Assembly: GCA_020629815.1 (NCBI GenBank)
Contig: JAHDCN010000036.1
Location: 1,480-15,468, forward strand
DNA: 13,989 bases
Direction: 5' to 3'
DNA from: Verrucomicrobiota bacterium
GTDB taxonomy: Bacteria; Verrucomicrobiota; Verrucomicrobiia; Verrucomicrobiales; DEV007
The position numbers and the translations under genes were made by a program. The notes under the pieces are model-generated. The model was not told where the DNA came from and ran no database searches. It saw only the letters and a program-made list of their open reading frames with translations. Shown piece by piece: positions 1 through 7,216 of this stretch (position 1 is the first letter of the stretch; the number at the start of each line of letters is the position of its first letter).

Positions 1-470
1 GCATCACCTGCGACCGCGACGACATGTTCATCTCCTTCCTGAAGGTCACGGGCGGCCGCCATTCCCAAAGCAGCCGAAACGGCTGTACCAGCATGTCCAG
101 CTCCGTAGCAGTCGTGCTCACTTTCCGTTCGCAAAAGAAAACCGTTCAACCCTTCGTATTGGCGAATGGTATGTATCTCGTCCCACCGGCCAGTAAGCAT
201 TTTGTGGACATAACCCTGATGACTCACATCAAAAACAAACTTGTCTTTAGGAGTTTGGAAAATTCGGTGGAGGGCTATGGATAGCTCAACCACGCCGAGA
301 TTTGGGCCGAGGTGACCTCCTGTTTTCGAGAGGCACGAAATGAGAGTTCGCCGAATGTGTTCCGCCAGTTTCGGAAGATCCTCAAGGGGCAACTCCTTCA
401 GCTCTTCAGGCGAATTCACCTTGGGCAGATCTTCGGTAGGGATGTCTGTAAATTCAAAAGAGTTCTCCAT
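1..470 (-). CDS. dxs: 1-deoxy-D-xylulose-5-phosphate synthase, N-terminal part (runs off window)
   Basis: DXS condenses pyruvate and glyceraldehyde 3-phosphate to DXP using thiamine diphosphate, the first step of the MEP isoprenoid pathway, in the cytoplasm. I translated 156 codons of the minus strand; the gene continues beyond base 1. The N-terminus aligns with DXS: 'LPLEDLPKLAEHIR' (27-40), 'GGHLGPNLGVVEL' (51-63) with the catalytic-region His53, 'HKMLTGR' (89-95), 'TIRQYEGLNGF' (101-111) and 'ESEHD' (116-120). Three motifs differ from what I recall of the family: 'DVSHQGYVHK' (81-90) where 'DVGHQAYxHK' is usual, 'GHAGTAVS' (125-132) for 'GHSSTSIS', and 'GDA' (155-157) at the start of the ThDP/Mg motif where 'GDG' is usual; the last codon is GCN, so it must be Ala. 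The start overlaps the 3' end of xseB by 17 bases, so the two are probably co-translated. Family assignment is firm; activity of the variant is not proven. Confidence 0.9.
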   Translation of the reverse strand, partial: MENSFEFTDIPTEDLPKVNSPEELKELPLEDLPKLAEHIRRTLISCLSKTGGHLGPNLGVVELSIALHRIFQTPKDKFVFDVSHQGYVHKMLTGRWDEIHTIRQYEGLNGFLLRTESEHDCYGAGHAGTAVSAALGMAAARDLQEGDEHVVAVAGD

Positions 471-801
471 GTGCTGTGGAAGCAGTTTCCTGGTCAGAAT
501 GTTCTTCTTCTTCCGATACGTTGGTCTGATCGGATTCTTTCCCATCGGGAAAAATTTCTGTTTGGATTTTGTCGCCGCCGTTCCGGATAATTTCGATACG
601 ACCCTGCGCTTCATTTAGTTTTCCCTCGCAGATGCGATGCAGGGCGACAGCGGACTCGAAATTTCGCATTAGGTCATCAAGCGGCAGACGCTCGGCTTCC
701 ATATCGCGGATAATATCCTCCAATTTTTCCATAGCCTCTTCGAACGGGAGGGTCTGCGAAGAAATATCTTCTGGAGAAATTGATTTGGCTGCTTCTGGCA
801 T
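454..801 (-). CDS. xseB: Exodeoxyribonuclease VII small subunit
   Basis: XseB is the small subunit of exonuclease VII, which degrades single-stranded DNA to oligonucleotides together with the large subunit XseA (not in the window). The 115-residue protein carries the family's helical-hairpin signature: 'LPFEEAMEKLEDIIRDME' (18-35), 'LPLDDLMRNFESAVAL' (39-54) and 'CEGKLNEAQGRIEII' (58-72). The core ends near residue 75. The remaining roughly 40 residues are an acidic, low-complexity tail (for example 'SEEEEHSDQE'), longer than in the roughly 80-residue E. coli protein. It is first in a minus-strand pair with dxs; its TGA lies inside the dxs coding region, 17 bases past the dxs start. An xseB neighbour of isoprenoid genes is a familiar arrangement (xseB-ispA-dxs in E. 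coli); ispA is absent here. The 153-base gap before it (802-954) is shared with the divergent sulfatase. Confidence 0.93.
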   Translation of the reverse strand: MPEAAKSISPEDISSQTLPFEEAMEKLEDIIRDMEAERLPLDDLMRNFESAVALHRICEGKLNEAQGRIEIIRNGGDKIQTEIFPDGKESDQTNVSEEEEHSDQETASTAHGELF

Positions 802-954
802 TCCGGAGATACGACGAGGGGAGGGAAAATCCTAACACCTTACTTCGATCTGAATTTGCCTTAGTTCAAGCCTTTTGGCGGGAAATTCCGGAGCGACTTT
901 TGTGCTCATGGTTCATTGATTTGATTCCATTTTCATCTTTATTTCGTAGAATCT

Positions 955-2397
955 ATGATGTTTCGGATTTTTTTAGCTGTATTGATCAGCAGCGCAACTC
1001 TTTCAGGCTTTATCAAAGCCAGGGAACTTCCGAATATTGTTTTCATCATCGTGGATGATTTAGGATACGGGGAAACCAGCATTCAAGACCCCGAAACCGA
1101 TATTGCGACTCCGAACATCGACTCGATCGCGAAAAACGGAGTTCGTTTCACAGATGGCTATGTTTCTGCGCCGTTTTGCGCGGCTTCAAGGGCCGGCCTG
1201 ATAACAGGGCGTTACCAAACCCGGTTCGGATTTGAGAACAACCCGATCGGCGCTCGCAATGAAGATATCGACGCTGGCTTACCAAAGCCCGAGATTACCA
1301 TTGCGGATTTGCTTCGCGACAGGGCTGGGTACTCCACAGCGATGATTGGTAAATGGCATCTGGGTGGGACCGCACACTTCAACCCAATCAGACGGGGATT
1401 TGATGAGTTTTTCGGTTTCATGCATGAAGGGCACTACTTCGTTCCTTCACCCTGGAAAGGACATACCACCTGGCTTCGGCGGAAAACCCTGCCCGGCGGA
1501 AAAAACGGCATGTGGACCTCGGCCGATGGGAAGCTGATTTTCTCGACCCATTTGAATGGAAATGAGCCGGACTACGATGCGGACAATCCTATCCTTCGAA
1601 ATGGCCAGCCGGTTGAGGAAGAACAGAATCTCACCGATGCGTTTACCAGAGAGGCTGTGTCCTTTATCAAACAATGTGGCACTGAAAGACCCTACTTTCT
1701 TTATCTTTCCTACAACGCAGTTCACAGCCCCCTTCAGGGTGCCGATAAATACACAGAAAAATACGAAGGAATCGCCGATATCCAGCGGAAAATTTTTGCC
1801 GCCATGCTGGGTCATCTGGACGATGGCATCGGGAAGGTTCTGCAATCCGTGAAGGATAACGGAGACTGGGATAACACGCTGATCGTTTTTTTAAGCGACA
1901 ATGGTGGACCAACCCGGGAGTTAACCAGCAGCAATCTTCCCCTTCGAGGGGAGAAGGGGACCCTATATGAAGGTGGCATTCGGGTTCCGTTTTTCCTCCA
2001 GTGGCCGTCGAGACTCTCGGGAGGTCAGGTTTACGAAAAACCCGTAATCAGTCTCGACCTGTTCGATACCTGTCTGGCAGCGGCAGATGTGGAACCTGAA
2101 AATATTACCGACGGGGTCGATTTGCTCCCTTTTCTGGTAGACGAAGATGCCGCCCCGATTCCGCACCGGTCGCTATACTGGCGCGTCGGGAAGAAAGCAG
2201 CGCTTCGTATGGGTGACTGGAAACTCGTCCGAAATCCTGGAAGACGCTTCGGCGGAAGTGAAGAGTGGGAGCTCTATAACCTCGCAGAGGACATTGAGGA
2301 AATGAACGATCTCGCTGATCGGGAAACCGACAAACTGAAGGAGCTCGAACAGGAATGGGAAGCCAGGGATCGCGAAATGATCGATCCCGTTTTCTGA
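955..2397 (+). CDS. Secreted formylglycine-dependent sulfatase (sulfatase 1)
   Basis: A type I sulfatase that hydrolyses sulfate esters, probably of an algal or mucin-type glycan, outside the cytoplasm; substrate cannot be read from sequence. The 480-residue protein begins with a signal peptide (about 1-22). Expected active-site parts are visible: Asp34-Asp35 in 'IIVDDLGYG', the modification motif 'CAASR' with Cys75 (converted to formylglycine in the family), 'GKWHLGG' (132-138), His257 in 'NAVHSPL', the metal pair Asp315-Asn316 in 'LSDNGG', and Lys334 in 'RGEKGTLYEGG'. The C-terminal 'ELYNLAEDIEEMNDLAD' is the usual sulfatase closing strand and helix. Tandem in-frame stops (TGA TAG) end the gene, five bases before the convergent DUF6263-like gene. 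ATG codons at 955 and 958 are both possible starts. No maturation enzyme (FGE or anSME) is in the window. Confidence 0.93.
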   Translation: MMFRIFLAVLISSATLSGFIKARELPNIVFIIVDDLGYGETSIQDPETDIATPNIDSIAKNGVRFTDGYVSAPFCAASRAGLITGRYQTRFGFENNPIGARNEDIDAGLPKPEITIADLLRDRAGYSTAMIGKWHLGGTAHFNPIRRGFDEFFGFMHEGHYFVPSPWKGHTTWLRRKTLPGGKNGMWTSADGKLIFSTHLNGNEPDYDADNPILRNGQPVEEEQNLTDAFTREAVSFIKQCGTERPYFLYLSYNAVHSPLQGADKYTEKYEGIADIQRKIFAAMLGHLDDGIGKVLQSVKDNGDWDNTLIVFLSDNGGPTRELTSSNLPLRGEKGTLYEGGIRVPFFLQWPSRLSGGQVYEKPVISLDLFDTCLAAADVEPENITDGVDLLPFLVDEDAAPIPHRSLYWRVGKKAALRMGDWKLVRNPGRRFGGSEEWELYNLAEDIEEMNDLADRETDKLKELEQEWEARDREMIDPVF

Positions 2398-2402
2398 TAG
2401 CC

Positions 2403-3329
2403 TCACTTCGTGCTGATCGACATTTTGATGTCCTGCGACACAGGAACTTCTAATTTCTCTCCACCTGCTGGATTCGGCATAGACATATTCATGTTCTGTT
2501 TCAGGTCCATCCCACGAAAGTAACCGAGCTTGTTGTCCCAGAGCATAATGCCTTTTTGGGAACCACCGGAAATCTCCATCCCCATGGCCGCAGCTTCGCC
2601 ACCCTGACCGGTCTCAACAGACATCTTGCCGTCTACTTCAATAGCAATGCAATCGTGTCCATCCTGTTTAACATGACCAAGGTGTTTGTAGGTGCCTTTG
2701 TAATTCATCTTCCCCACACCAGGTAGAGCCATCTCCATATCCATCGGCCAGGTATCACCTGCCTTTACAGGAGTTTTCGGAAATCCATCTGCATACCAGT
2801 TGTTCAGCAGATTCTTAAAGTTGTCTTCGCTAAGCATGTTGCCAGTGAGCTGCGCCGTCATTGGGTTCGCTCCGGCCTTTTTCTGCAACTCTTCCACGCC
2901 TTCGATTTTGGTGATCTTGTTTTTCTCATCCAATGTCGCAGTAAACTCAGCTCCGATAATATCTTTGAAAGCAGCAGCAAATGGATTCCCGCTATCATCC
3001 GGCTTATCAGAATCAAACCCCATTTTCTGACCCATCATTTCCATATCCATAGCCATTCGGGTATACGAAAACTTGAGCTGCTTACCCGAAGCAGCATCGG
3101 CCGCTGTCATCTCGAGGGTGTTGCTCATATCCATCTTCTGATCGATCGCCTGACCACCCATATTCAGCTTCATGGCCTGCATCATGTTGGTGGTTTGGAG
3201 ATAAGTAGTGCCAGTCTTATATTCCAGAGCCAACAACTCAGCAGGCTTCGAGGTGTCGTAGTTGGCTTCCTGCGCGAAATGCGTGGAGCAAAGAAAAACG
3301 GAAGCAGCTAAGTAAAATGGGATTCTCAT
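2403..3329 (-). CDS. Secreted methionine-rich protein, DUF6263-like
   Basis: Function unknown. The 308-residue protein starts with a signal peptide (about 1-19, 'FYLAASVFLCSTHFA'), so it is exported. The rest looks like a beta-rich domain, with alternating-residue strands such as 'MAMDMEMMGQKMGF' and a 'PVKAGDTWPMDMEM' segment. I associate the 'KAGDTW' element with DUF6263-type proteins, but from memory only. Methionine is striking: about 29 Met in 308 residues, mostly alternating with polar residues in predicted strands. There is no lipobox cysteine; the only Cys after the signal peptide is in 'HDCIAI'. It is monocistronic, convergent with sulfatase 1 (5-base gap) and divergent from the photolyase-family gene (113-base gap). 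A hairpin-capable palindrome lies 22-48 bases before its start. Exported is well supported; family is moderate; any metal role is speculation. Confidence 0.75.
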   Translation of the reverse strand: MRIPFYLAASVFLCSTHFAQEANYDTSKPAELLALEYKTGTTYLQTTNMMQAMKLNMGGQAIDQKMDMSNTLEMTAADAASGKQLKFSYTRMAMDMEMMGQKMGFDSDKPDDSGNPFAAAFKDIIGAEFTATLDEKNKITKIEGVEELQKKAGANPMTAQLTGNMLSEDNFKNLLNNWYADGFPKTPVKAGDTWPMDMEMALPGVGKMNYKGTYKHLGHVKQDGHDCIAIEVDGKMSVETGQGGEAAAMGMEISGGSQKGIMLWDNKLGYFRGMDLKQNMNMSMPNPAGGEKLEVPVSQDIKMSISTK

Positions 3330-3350
3330 AAATCACTGTAGAACCGAAAC

Positions 3351-3377
3351 GGAGGGAAACGAGTCGTTTTTTACTCC
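3351..3377 (-). promoter_or_regulatory. Palindrome in the leader/promoter region of the DUF6263-like gene
   Basis: A perfect 13-nt palindrome AAACGA-G-TCGTTT (3357-3369) sits inside a wider pairing of GGAG (3351-3354) with CTCC (3374-3377). It is 22-48 bases upstream of the minus-strand start at 3329, in the divergent gap with the photolyase-family gene. It could be an operator or a 5' leader hairpin. On the plus strand it is followed by a short T run, but there is no plus-strand gene just before it to terminate. Confidence 0.3.
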
Positions 3378-3442
3378 ATACTTCTTTGAATTGAATTGGT
3401 TCTAAAAGCCCGCGTGCCAATGCTCGGACGTAACACAGGTGC

Positions 3443-4939
3443 ATGTCTGAAATTTCACTAATTTTTCCCCACCAGTTGTTTGATCCCCACCCGGCACTGA
3501 AGAAATCCCGACCGGTGATCTTGATTGAGGACACGTTGTTTTTTGGGGACAAGGATGCCTCGCCGGGTCGATTTCACAGGCAAAAGATCGTGCTGCACCG
3601 AGCTTCTATGCAGGCGTTCGCAACGCGTCTCGCATCCCGGGGCTACAATGTCGAAGTTTGCTCCTACCAGCGAGACAAACAGGTGCAGGTGATTCTCCGA
3701 CAATTGATTCAAAAAGGGTTTCAAGAATTCCACTTCACTGAGCCCGGCGATTTTCTACTCAACAAACGAATCGAACGTTTTTGCGAAAACAACGATGTTG
3801 TCTGCCAGAAGTACGAGTCCCCCATGTTTCTCACCCCACCAGATTGGGCAGAGGATCATTTCGGAAAAAGGAAGAAACCTTTCATGGCTGCCTTCTACAA
3901 GCTGCAACGGCAGCGCATGAATATCCTGATCGATTCGAATGGTGAACCGACCGGAGGGAGGTGGTCCTATGATGACGAAAACAGGAAGCCGATGCCCAAG
4001 CGGGGCGGACTAGATGTACCGCCGGAACCGAGTCCACAAATCACTGATGAGGTTGCCAGGGCGATAGCCGATGTGGAGTCCGGTCCAGAGTTTGCCGACT
4101 ATCCAGGTAACGCCGCCAAATTCGCTTATGCCACAACTCACGAAGCGGCAGAAGATTGGCTGGAACACTTTTTGAACTGGCGATTCGATCGCTTCGGTCC
4201 ATATGAAGACGCAGTCTCCTGTAAAGAACGAGTGTTGTTTCACAGTGTCCTGACGCCGATGCTGAATATTGGACTCTTAACGCCCAATCAGATTATCGAA
4301 AGGGCAATGGATTTCGCAGCCGAGAATGATACGCCTATTCAATCGGTGGAGGGGTTCGTTCGACAGATCATCGGTTGGCGTGAATTCATTTTTCTTATGT
4401 ATCGCCGGCACGGTGTGGAAATGCGAAACGGAAACTTCTTTGGTCACAGTCGAAGTATCCCCGCTTCTTTTTGGACGGGTAAAACCGGTATCGATCCAAT
4501 CGACCAGACAATTCACAGGATCCTGGACCACTCCTATTGCCATCACATCGAGCGCTTGATGCTGCTTGGCAATTTTATGCTGCTTTGCGGATTCAATCCA
4601 ATCGAGGTGAATGATTGGTTCCACGAATTATTTATCGACGGATATGACTGGGTGATGGTGCCCAACGTCTTTGGAATGAGCCAGTTTGCCGACGGTGGTA
4701 TTTTTACTACGAAGCCCTACATTTCCGGTTCCAATTATGTTCGAAAAATGTCGGACTATCCGAAAGGCGAATGGTGCGAGGTTTGGGATGGACTGTTTTG
4801 GAACTTCATCGATCAACACCGTGAATTTTTCCTGAGCCAACATCGGATGAGTATGATGGCTCGACAGCTCGACAAAATGGATGCCGAGAAACGTCGTACT
4901 CATCTGGAAAAGGCAAACTCATTCCTTTGCTCTCTTTAA
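3443..4939 (+). CDS. Cryptochrome/photolyase-family protein (DPRP type), likely without FeS cluster
   Basis: A 498-residue flavoprotein of the deoxyribodipyrimidine photolyase-related group, the branch containing bacterial (6-4) photolyases such as Agrobacterium PhrB and CryB. It is expected to be cytoplasmic and to repair UV photoproducts or sense light using FAD. Visible motifs: an N-terminal Rossmann-like antenna domain ('SLIFPHQLF' 5-13, 'LIEDTLFF' 27-34), then the helical FAD domain with 'GFVRQIIGWREF' (304-315), the His pair in 'YCHHIERLM' (365-373), 'DWVMVPNVFGMSQFADGG' (402-419) and 'TKPYISGSNY' (423-432). PhrB binds a [4Fe-4S] cluster through four cysteines; the corresponding C-terminal segment here reads 'MSDYPKGEWCEVWDG' (436-450), with no CxxC and a deletion, so the cluster is probably absent. 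No clear Shine-Dalgarno precedes the ATG. DUF1080 and sulfatase 2 genes follow on the same strand after 71 and 81 bases. Confidence 0.88.
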   Translation: MSEISLIFPHQLFDPHPALKKSRPVILIEDTLFFGDKDASPGRFHRQKIVLHRASMQAFATRLASRGYNVEVCSYQRDKQVQVILRQLIQKGFQEFHFTEPGDFLLNKRIERFCENNDVVCQKYESPMFLTPPDWAEDHFGKRKKPFMAAFYKLQRQRMNILIDSNGEPTGGRWSYDDENRKPMPKRGGLDVPPEPSPQITDEVARAIADVESGPEFADYPGNAAKFAYATTHEAAEDWLEHFLNWRFDRFGPYEDAVSCKERVLFHSVLTPMLNIGLLTPNQIIERAMDFAAENDTPIQSVEGFVRQIIGWREFIFLMYRRHGVEMRNGNFFGHSRSIPASFWTGKTGIDPIDQTIHRILDHSYCHHIERLMLLGNFMLLCGFNPIEVNDWFHELFIDGYDWVMVPNVFGMSQFADGGIFTTKPYISGSNYVRKMSDYPKGEWCEVWDGLFWNFIDQHREFFLSQHRMSMMARQLDKMDAEKRRTHLEKANSFLCSL

Positions 4940-5010
4940 CAATAGTCCAAACGAAGATTGGCGTTTACGAACTCTTGAAGTTGTCACGTTTTTCACCCAA
5001 ACTGGCGGTC

Positions 5011-5685
5011 ATGAAATTTTTGATCACATTGCTTTCTCTCCTTTATCTGGCAACGCCTGCTGTATTTGCGCAGGGCACGGAAGCTGAAAAGGCTGAAGGC
5101 TGGGTTTCGCTATTTGACGGAAAGGATGCGTCTCAGCACTGGAGAAATTTCGGCGGCGAGGGACTAAAAGAACAATGGATCGTAAAAGACGGTGAGCTGA
5201 CGCTGACCGGCAAAGGAGGAGGAGACATTATTACTAAAAATCAGTACGAGGCTTTCGAATTCGTTGTCGAATATAAGATCTCCGAAGGCGGAAACAGCGG
5301 CCTGATGTTCCATTGTACAGAAAGTGAGAAGAAGCCCTGGATGACCGGGCCGGAGATTCAGATTCAGGACCACACCAATGGCAAAGACCCTCAAAAGGCC
5401 GGGTGGTTGTATCAGTTGTATCAAGCAAAGGAAGATGCGGCCAAGCCCCACGGAGAGTGGAACAAACTTCACATTAAGATTTCACCACAAGGTTCTGTCG
5501 TCTGGCTGAACGGCGTCAAATACTACGAGTTCGTCAAAGGCTCGGAAGAATGGGATAAGAAAGTGGCAGCAAGTAAGTTTACCAAGTTTGCCAACTTCGG
5601 AAAACCCAGCAAAGGTCATATCGCACTTCAAGATCACGGCAATGTGGTCTCGTTCCGGGGGATGAAAGTGAAGGAACTGAAGTAG
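5011..5685 (+). CDS. Secreted DUF1080 / 3-keto-disaccharide hydrolase-domain protein
   Basis: A 224-residue exported protein with a cleavable signal peptide ('MKFLITLLSLLYLATPAVFA', 1-20). The mature part is one DUF1080 domain, a concanavalin-like beta sandwich; characterised members cleave 3-keto-glycosides made by GFO/IDH/MocA-type oxidoreductases. Hallmarks: 'GWVSLFDGKDASQHW' (30-44), 'WIVKDGELTL' (about 54-63), 'FEFVVEYKISEGGNSGLMF', 'GPEIQIQDH', 'GEWNKLHI' and the closing 'GHIALQDHGNVVSFRGMKVKEL'. I chose the ATG at 5011 because the signal peptide begins exactly there; an in-frame ATG at 4927 would put 28 unrelated residues in front and overlap the photolyase gene. It lies between the photolyase-family gene and sulfatase 2, and DUF1080 proteins beside sulfatases are common in Planctomycetes and Verrucomicrobia. 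A role in breakdown of modified or sulfated glycans is inferred. No oxidoreductase partner is in the window. Confidence 0.9.
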   Translation: MKFLITLLSLLYLATPAVFAQGTEAEKAEGWVSLFDGKDASQHWRNFGGEGLKEQWIVKDGELTLTGKGGGDIITKNQYEAFEFVVEYKISEGGNSGLMFHCTESEKKPWMTGPEIQIQDHTNGKDPQKAGWLYQLYQAKEDAAKPHGEWNKLHIKISPQGSVVWLNGVKYYEFVKGSEEWDKKVAASKFTKFANFGKPSKGHIALQDHGNVVSFRGMKVKELK

Positions 5686-5766
5686 TAGATTCGGTTCACT
5701 CAGTTAGAAAGATTTCCGGCTGGATTGCGCTTGTGCAATTCCACAAATTTCGCTTTATCTTCTTTC

Positions 5767-7212
5767 ATGCTATCCCGTCTATTGCTCAGCTTAGCCCTGT
5801 TTACTTGTTTCTTTCTTACCTGCCCAACAACAGCGGAGGAGAAGCCTAATTTCGTGATCATATTCACGGATGACCAGGGATACGGAGACTTGAGTAGTTT
5901 CGGCTCAAAAACGATCAAGACACCGAATATTGATCGACTCGCCACCGAGGGGCGAAAGTTCACCAGCTTCGTCGTTGCTTCCCCGGTTTGCACCCCTTCG
6001 CGAGCTGCGCTTTTAACCGGCAGCTATCCAAAACGGGTGGGTATGCATCAACATGTTCTTTTCCCGGCTTCCACCAAAGGGCTGAATCCGGAAGAACACA
6101 CGATCGCCGACCACTTGAGCGCTCAAGGTTACGCTACCGGATGCTTCGGCAAATGGCACCTGGGTCATCACCCGGAAGTCCTACCTGTATCCAACGGCTT
6201 TGATACCTATTACGGGATTCCCTATTCCAACGATATGAACCATCCGGATAACAAGGGAAAGCCAAAAGGCGGCTGGGAAGGAATGGACATTCTCTGGGAC
6301 GATCCTGAGTCCACATTGACGAAGTGGAACACGCCCTTGATCGAAGATAAAGAAATCGTGGAGCTGCCGGTTGATCAGCGAACGATCACACGTCGATGCA
6401 CCCAAAAAGCAATCGATTTTGTGAAAGCGAACAAAGACAAACCGTTTTTCGTTTATGTCCCTCACTCGATGCCGCACATTCCACTTTATGTTCCAGACGA
6501 AGTACGCGATCCCGATCCGAAGAATGCGTATATCAACACCATCGAGCATATCGATTCTGAAGTTGGCCGGTTGCTGGACACCCTTGATGATCTTGACCTT
6601 TCAAAGAAGACCTATGTCATCTACACAACCGACAACGGACCATGGTTGACGTTTAAACATCATGGTGGTTCCGCTGGACCCTTAAGGGAGGGAAAAGGTA
6701 CCACGTTCGAAGGCGGTCAGCGTGTTCCCTGCTTGATGCGTGGCCCGGGCATTCCCGCCGGAACAGTCTGCGACGAACTGACGGGGACTATTGATATTCT
6801 TCCTACAATCGCAGCAATCACAGGCAAGGAGCTACCGGAAGATCGCAAGATTGATGGTTTGGATGTGACTGGATTGTGGAAAGGAACTGAGAAAGAGTCA
6901 CCCCGGAAAGAGTTTGTTTATTACACTTCGCAAGGAAACCTCGAAGGCCTGCGTCAGGGAGACTGGAAGTTGCTGGTGAAATATCCCAGAAAACGCGGCG
7001 GGAAAGGCAAGGCGAAGGGAAAAGGCGGTAAAGCTGCCCCGCCGGCAGATCCCGAAGTTCTATTGTTCAATTTGAAAGATGACATGGGCGAGCAAAACAA
7101 CCTTGCCGGCGCCAAACCGGATTTGGTGAAGAAGCTTCAGAAAAGGATGACTGAGCTTGATCAGGAAATCGAAGAAAACGCCCGCGATCCCTGGCTGAAA
7201 GAAGAAGGGTAG
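5767..7212 (+). CDS. Secreted arylsulfatase A-like sulfatase (sulfatase 2)
   Basis: A 481-residue type I sulfatase with a signal peptide (about 1-22). Active-site features: Asp35-Asp36 in 'FTDDQGYGD', the canonical 'CTPSR' with Cys75 for formylglycine, 'GKWHLG' (128-133), 'HSMPHIPL' (233-240), Asp289-Asn290 in 'TTDNGPW', and 'GPLREGKGTTFEGGQRVP' (304-321) with Lys310. The sequence style ('GLRQGDWKLL', 395-404) is that of the arylsulfatase A/N-acetylgalactosamine-6-sulfatase group; substrate is unknown. Residues 405-423 hold a Lys/Gly-rich low-complexity insertion inside the C-terminal domain. The ATG at 5767 is preferred to the in-frame ATG at 5725 because the hydrophobic signal sequence starts at the later one. 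It follows DUF1080 by 81 bases, possibly in one transcript. It is clearly divergent from sulfatase 1, so the two are not a recent tandem duplication. Its stop is four bases from the convergent LprI-like gene. Confidence 0.93.
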   Translation: MLSRLLLSLALFTCFFLTCPTTAEEKPNFVIIFTDDQGYGDLSSFGSKTIKTPNIDRLATEGRKFTSFVVASPVCTPSRAALLTGSYPKRVGMHQHVLFPASTKGLNPEEHTIADHLSAQGYATGCFGKWHLGHHPEVLPVSNGFDTYYGIPYSNDMNHPDNKGKPKGGWEGMDILWDDPESTLTKWNTPLIEDKEIVELPVDQRTITRRCTQKAIDFVKANKDKPFFVYVPHSMPHIPLYVPDEVRDPDPKNAYINTIEHIDSEVGRLLDTLDDLDLSKKTYVIYTTDNGPWLTFKHHGGSAGPLREGKGTTFEGGQRVPCLMRGPGIPAGTVCDELTGTIDILPTIAAITGKELPEDRKIDGLDVTGLWKGTEKESPRKEFVYYTSQGNLEGLRQGDWKLLVKYPRKRGGKGKAKGKGGKAAPPADPEVLLFNLKDDMGEQNNLAGAKPDLVKKLQKRMTELDQEIEENARDPWLKEEG

Positions 7213-7216
7213 GGAA

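Noticed and set aside
901..954. TTGATT and TAGAAT as a promoter for sulfatase 1
   Set aside because: Spacer of 20 bases is too long and the -10 would abut the ATG.
1447..1845. 132-codon open frame antisense to sulfatase 1
   Set aside because: Embedded in a well-supported sulfatase with intact motifs; no recognisable protein signal.
5724..5739. Imperfect palindrome ATTGCGC-TT-GTGCAAT before sulfatase 2
   Set aside because: Short, with one mismatch and a two-base centre; no T tract or clear promoter nearby. Could be chance.
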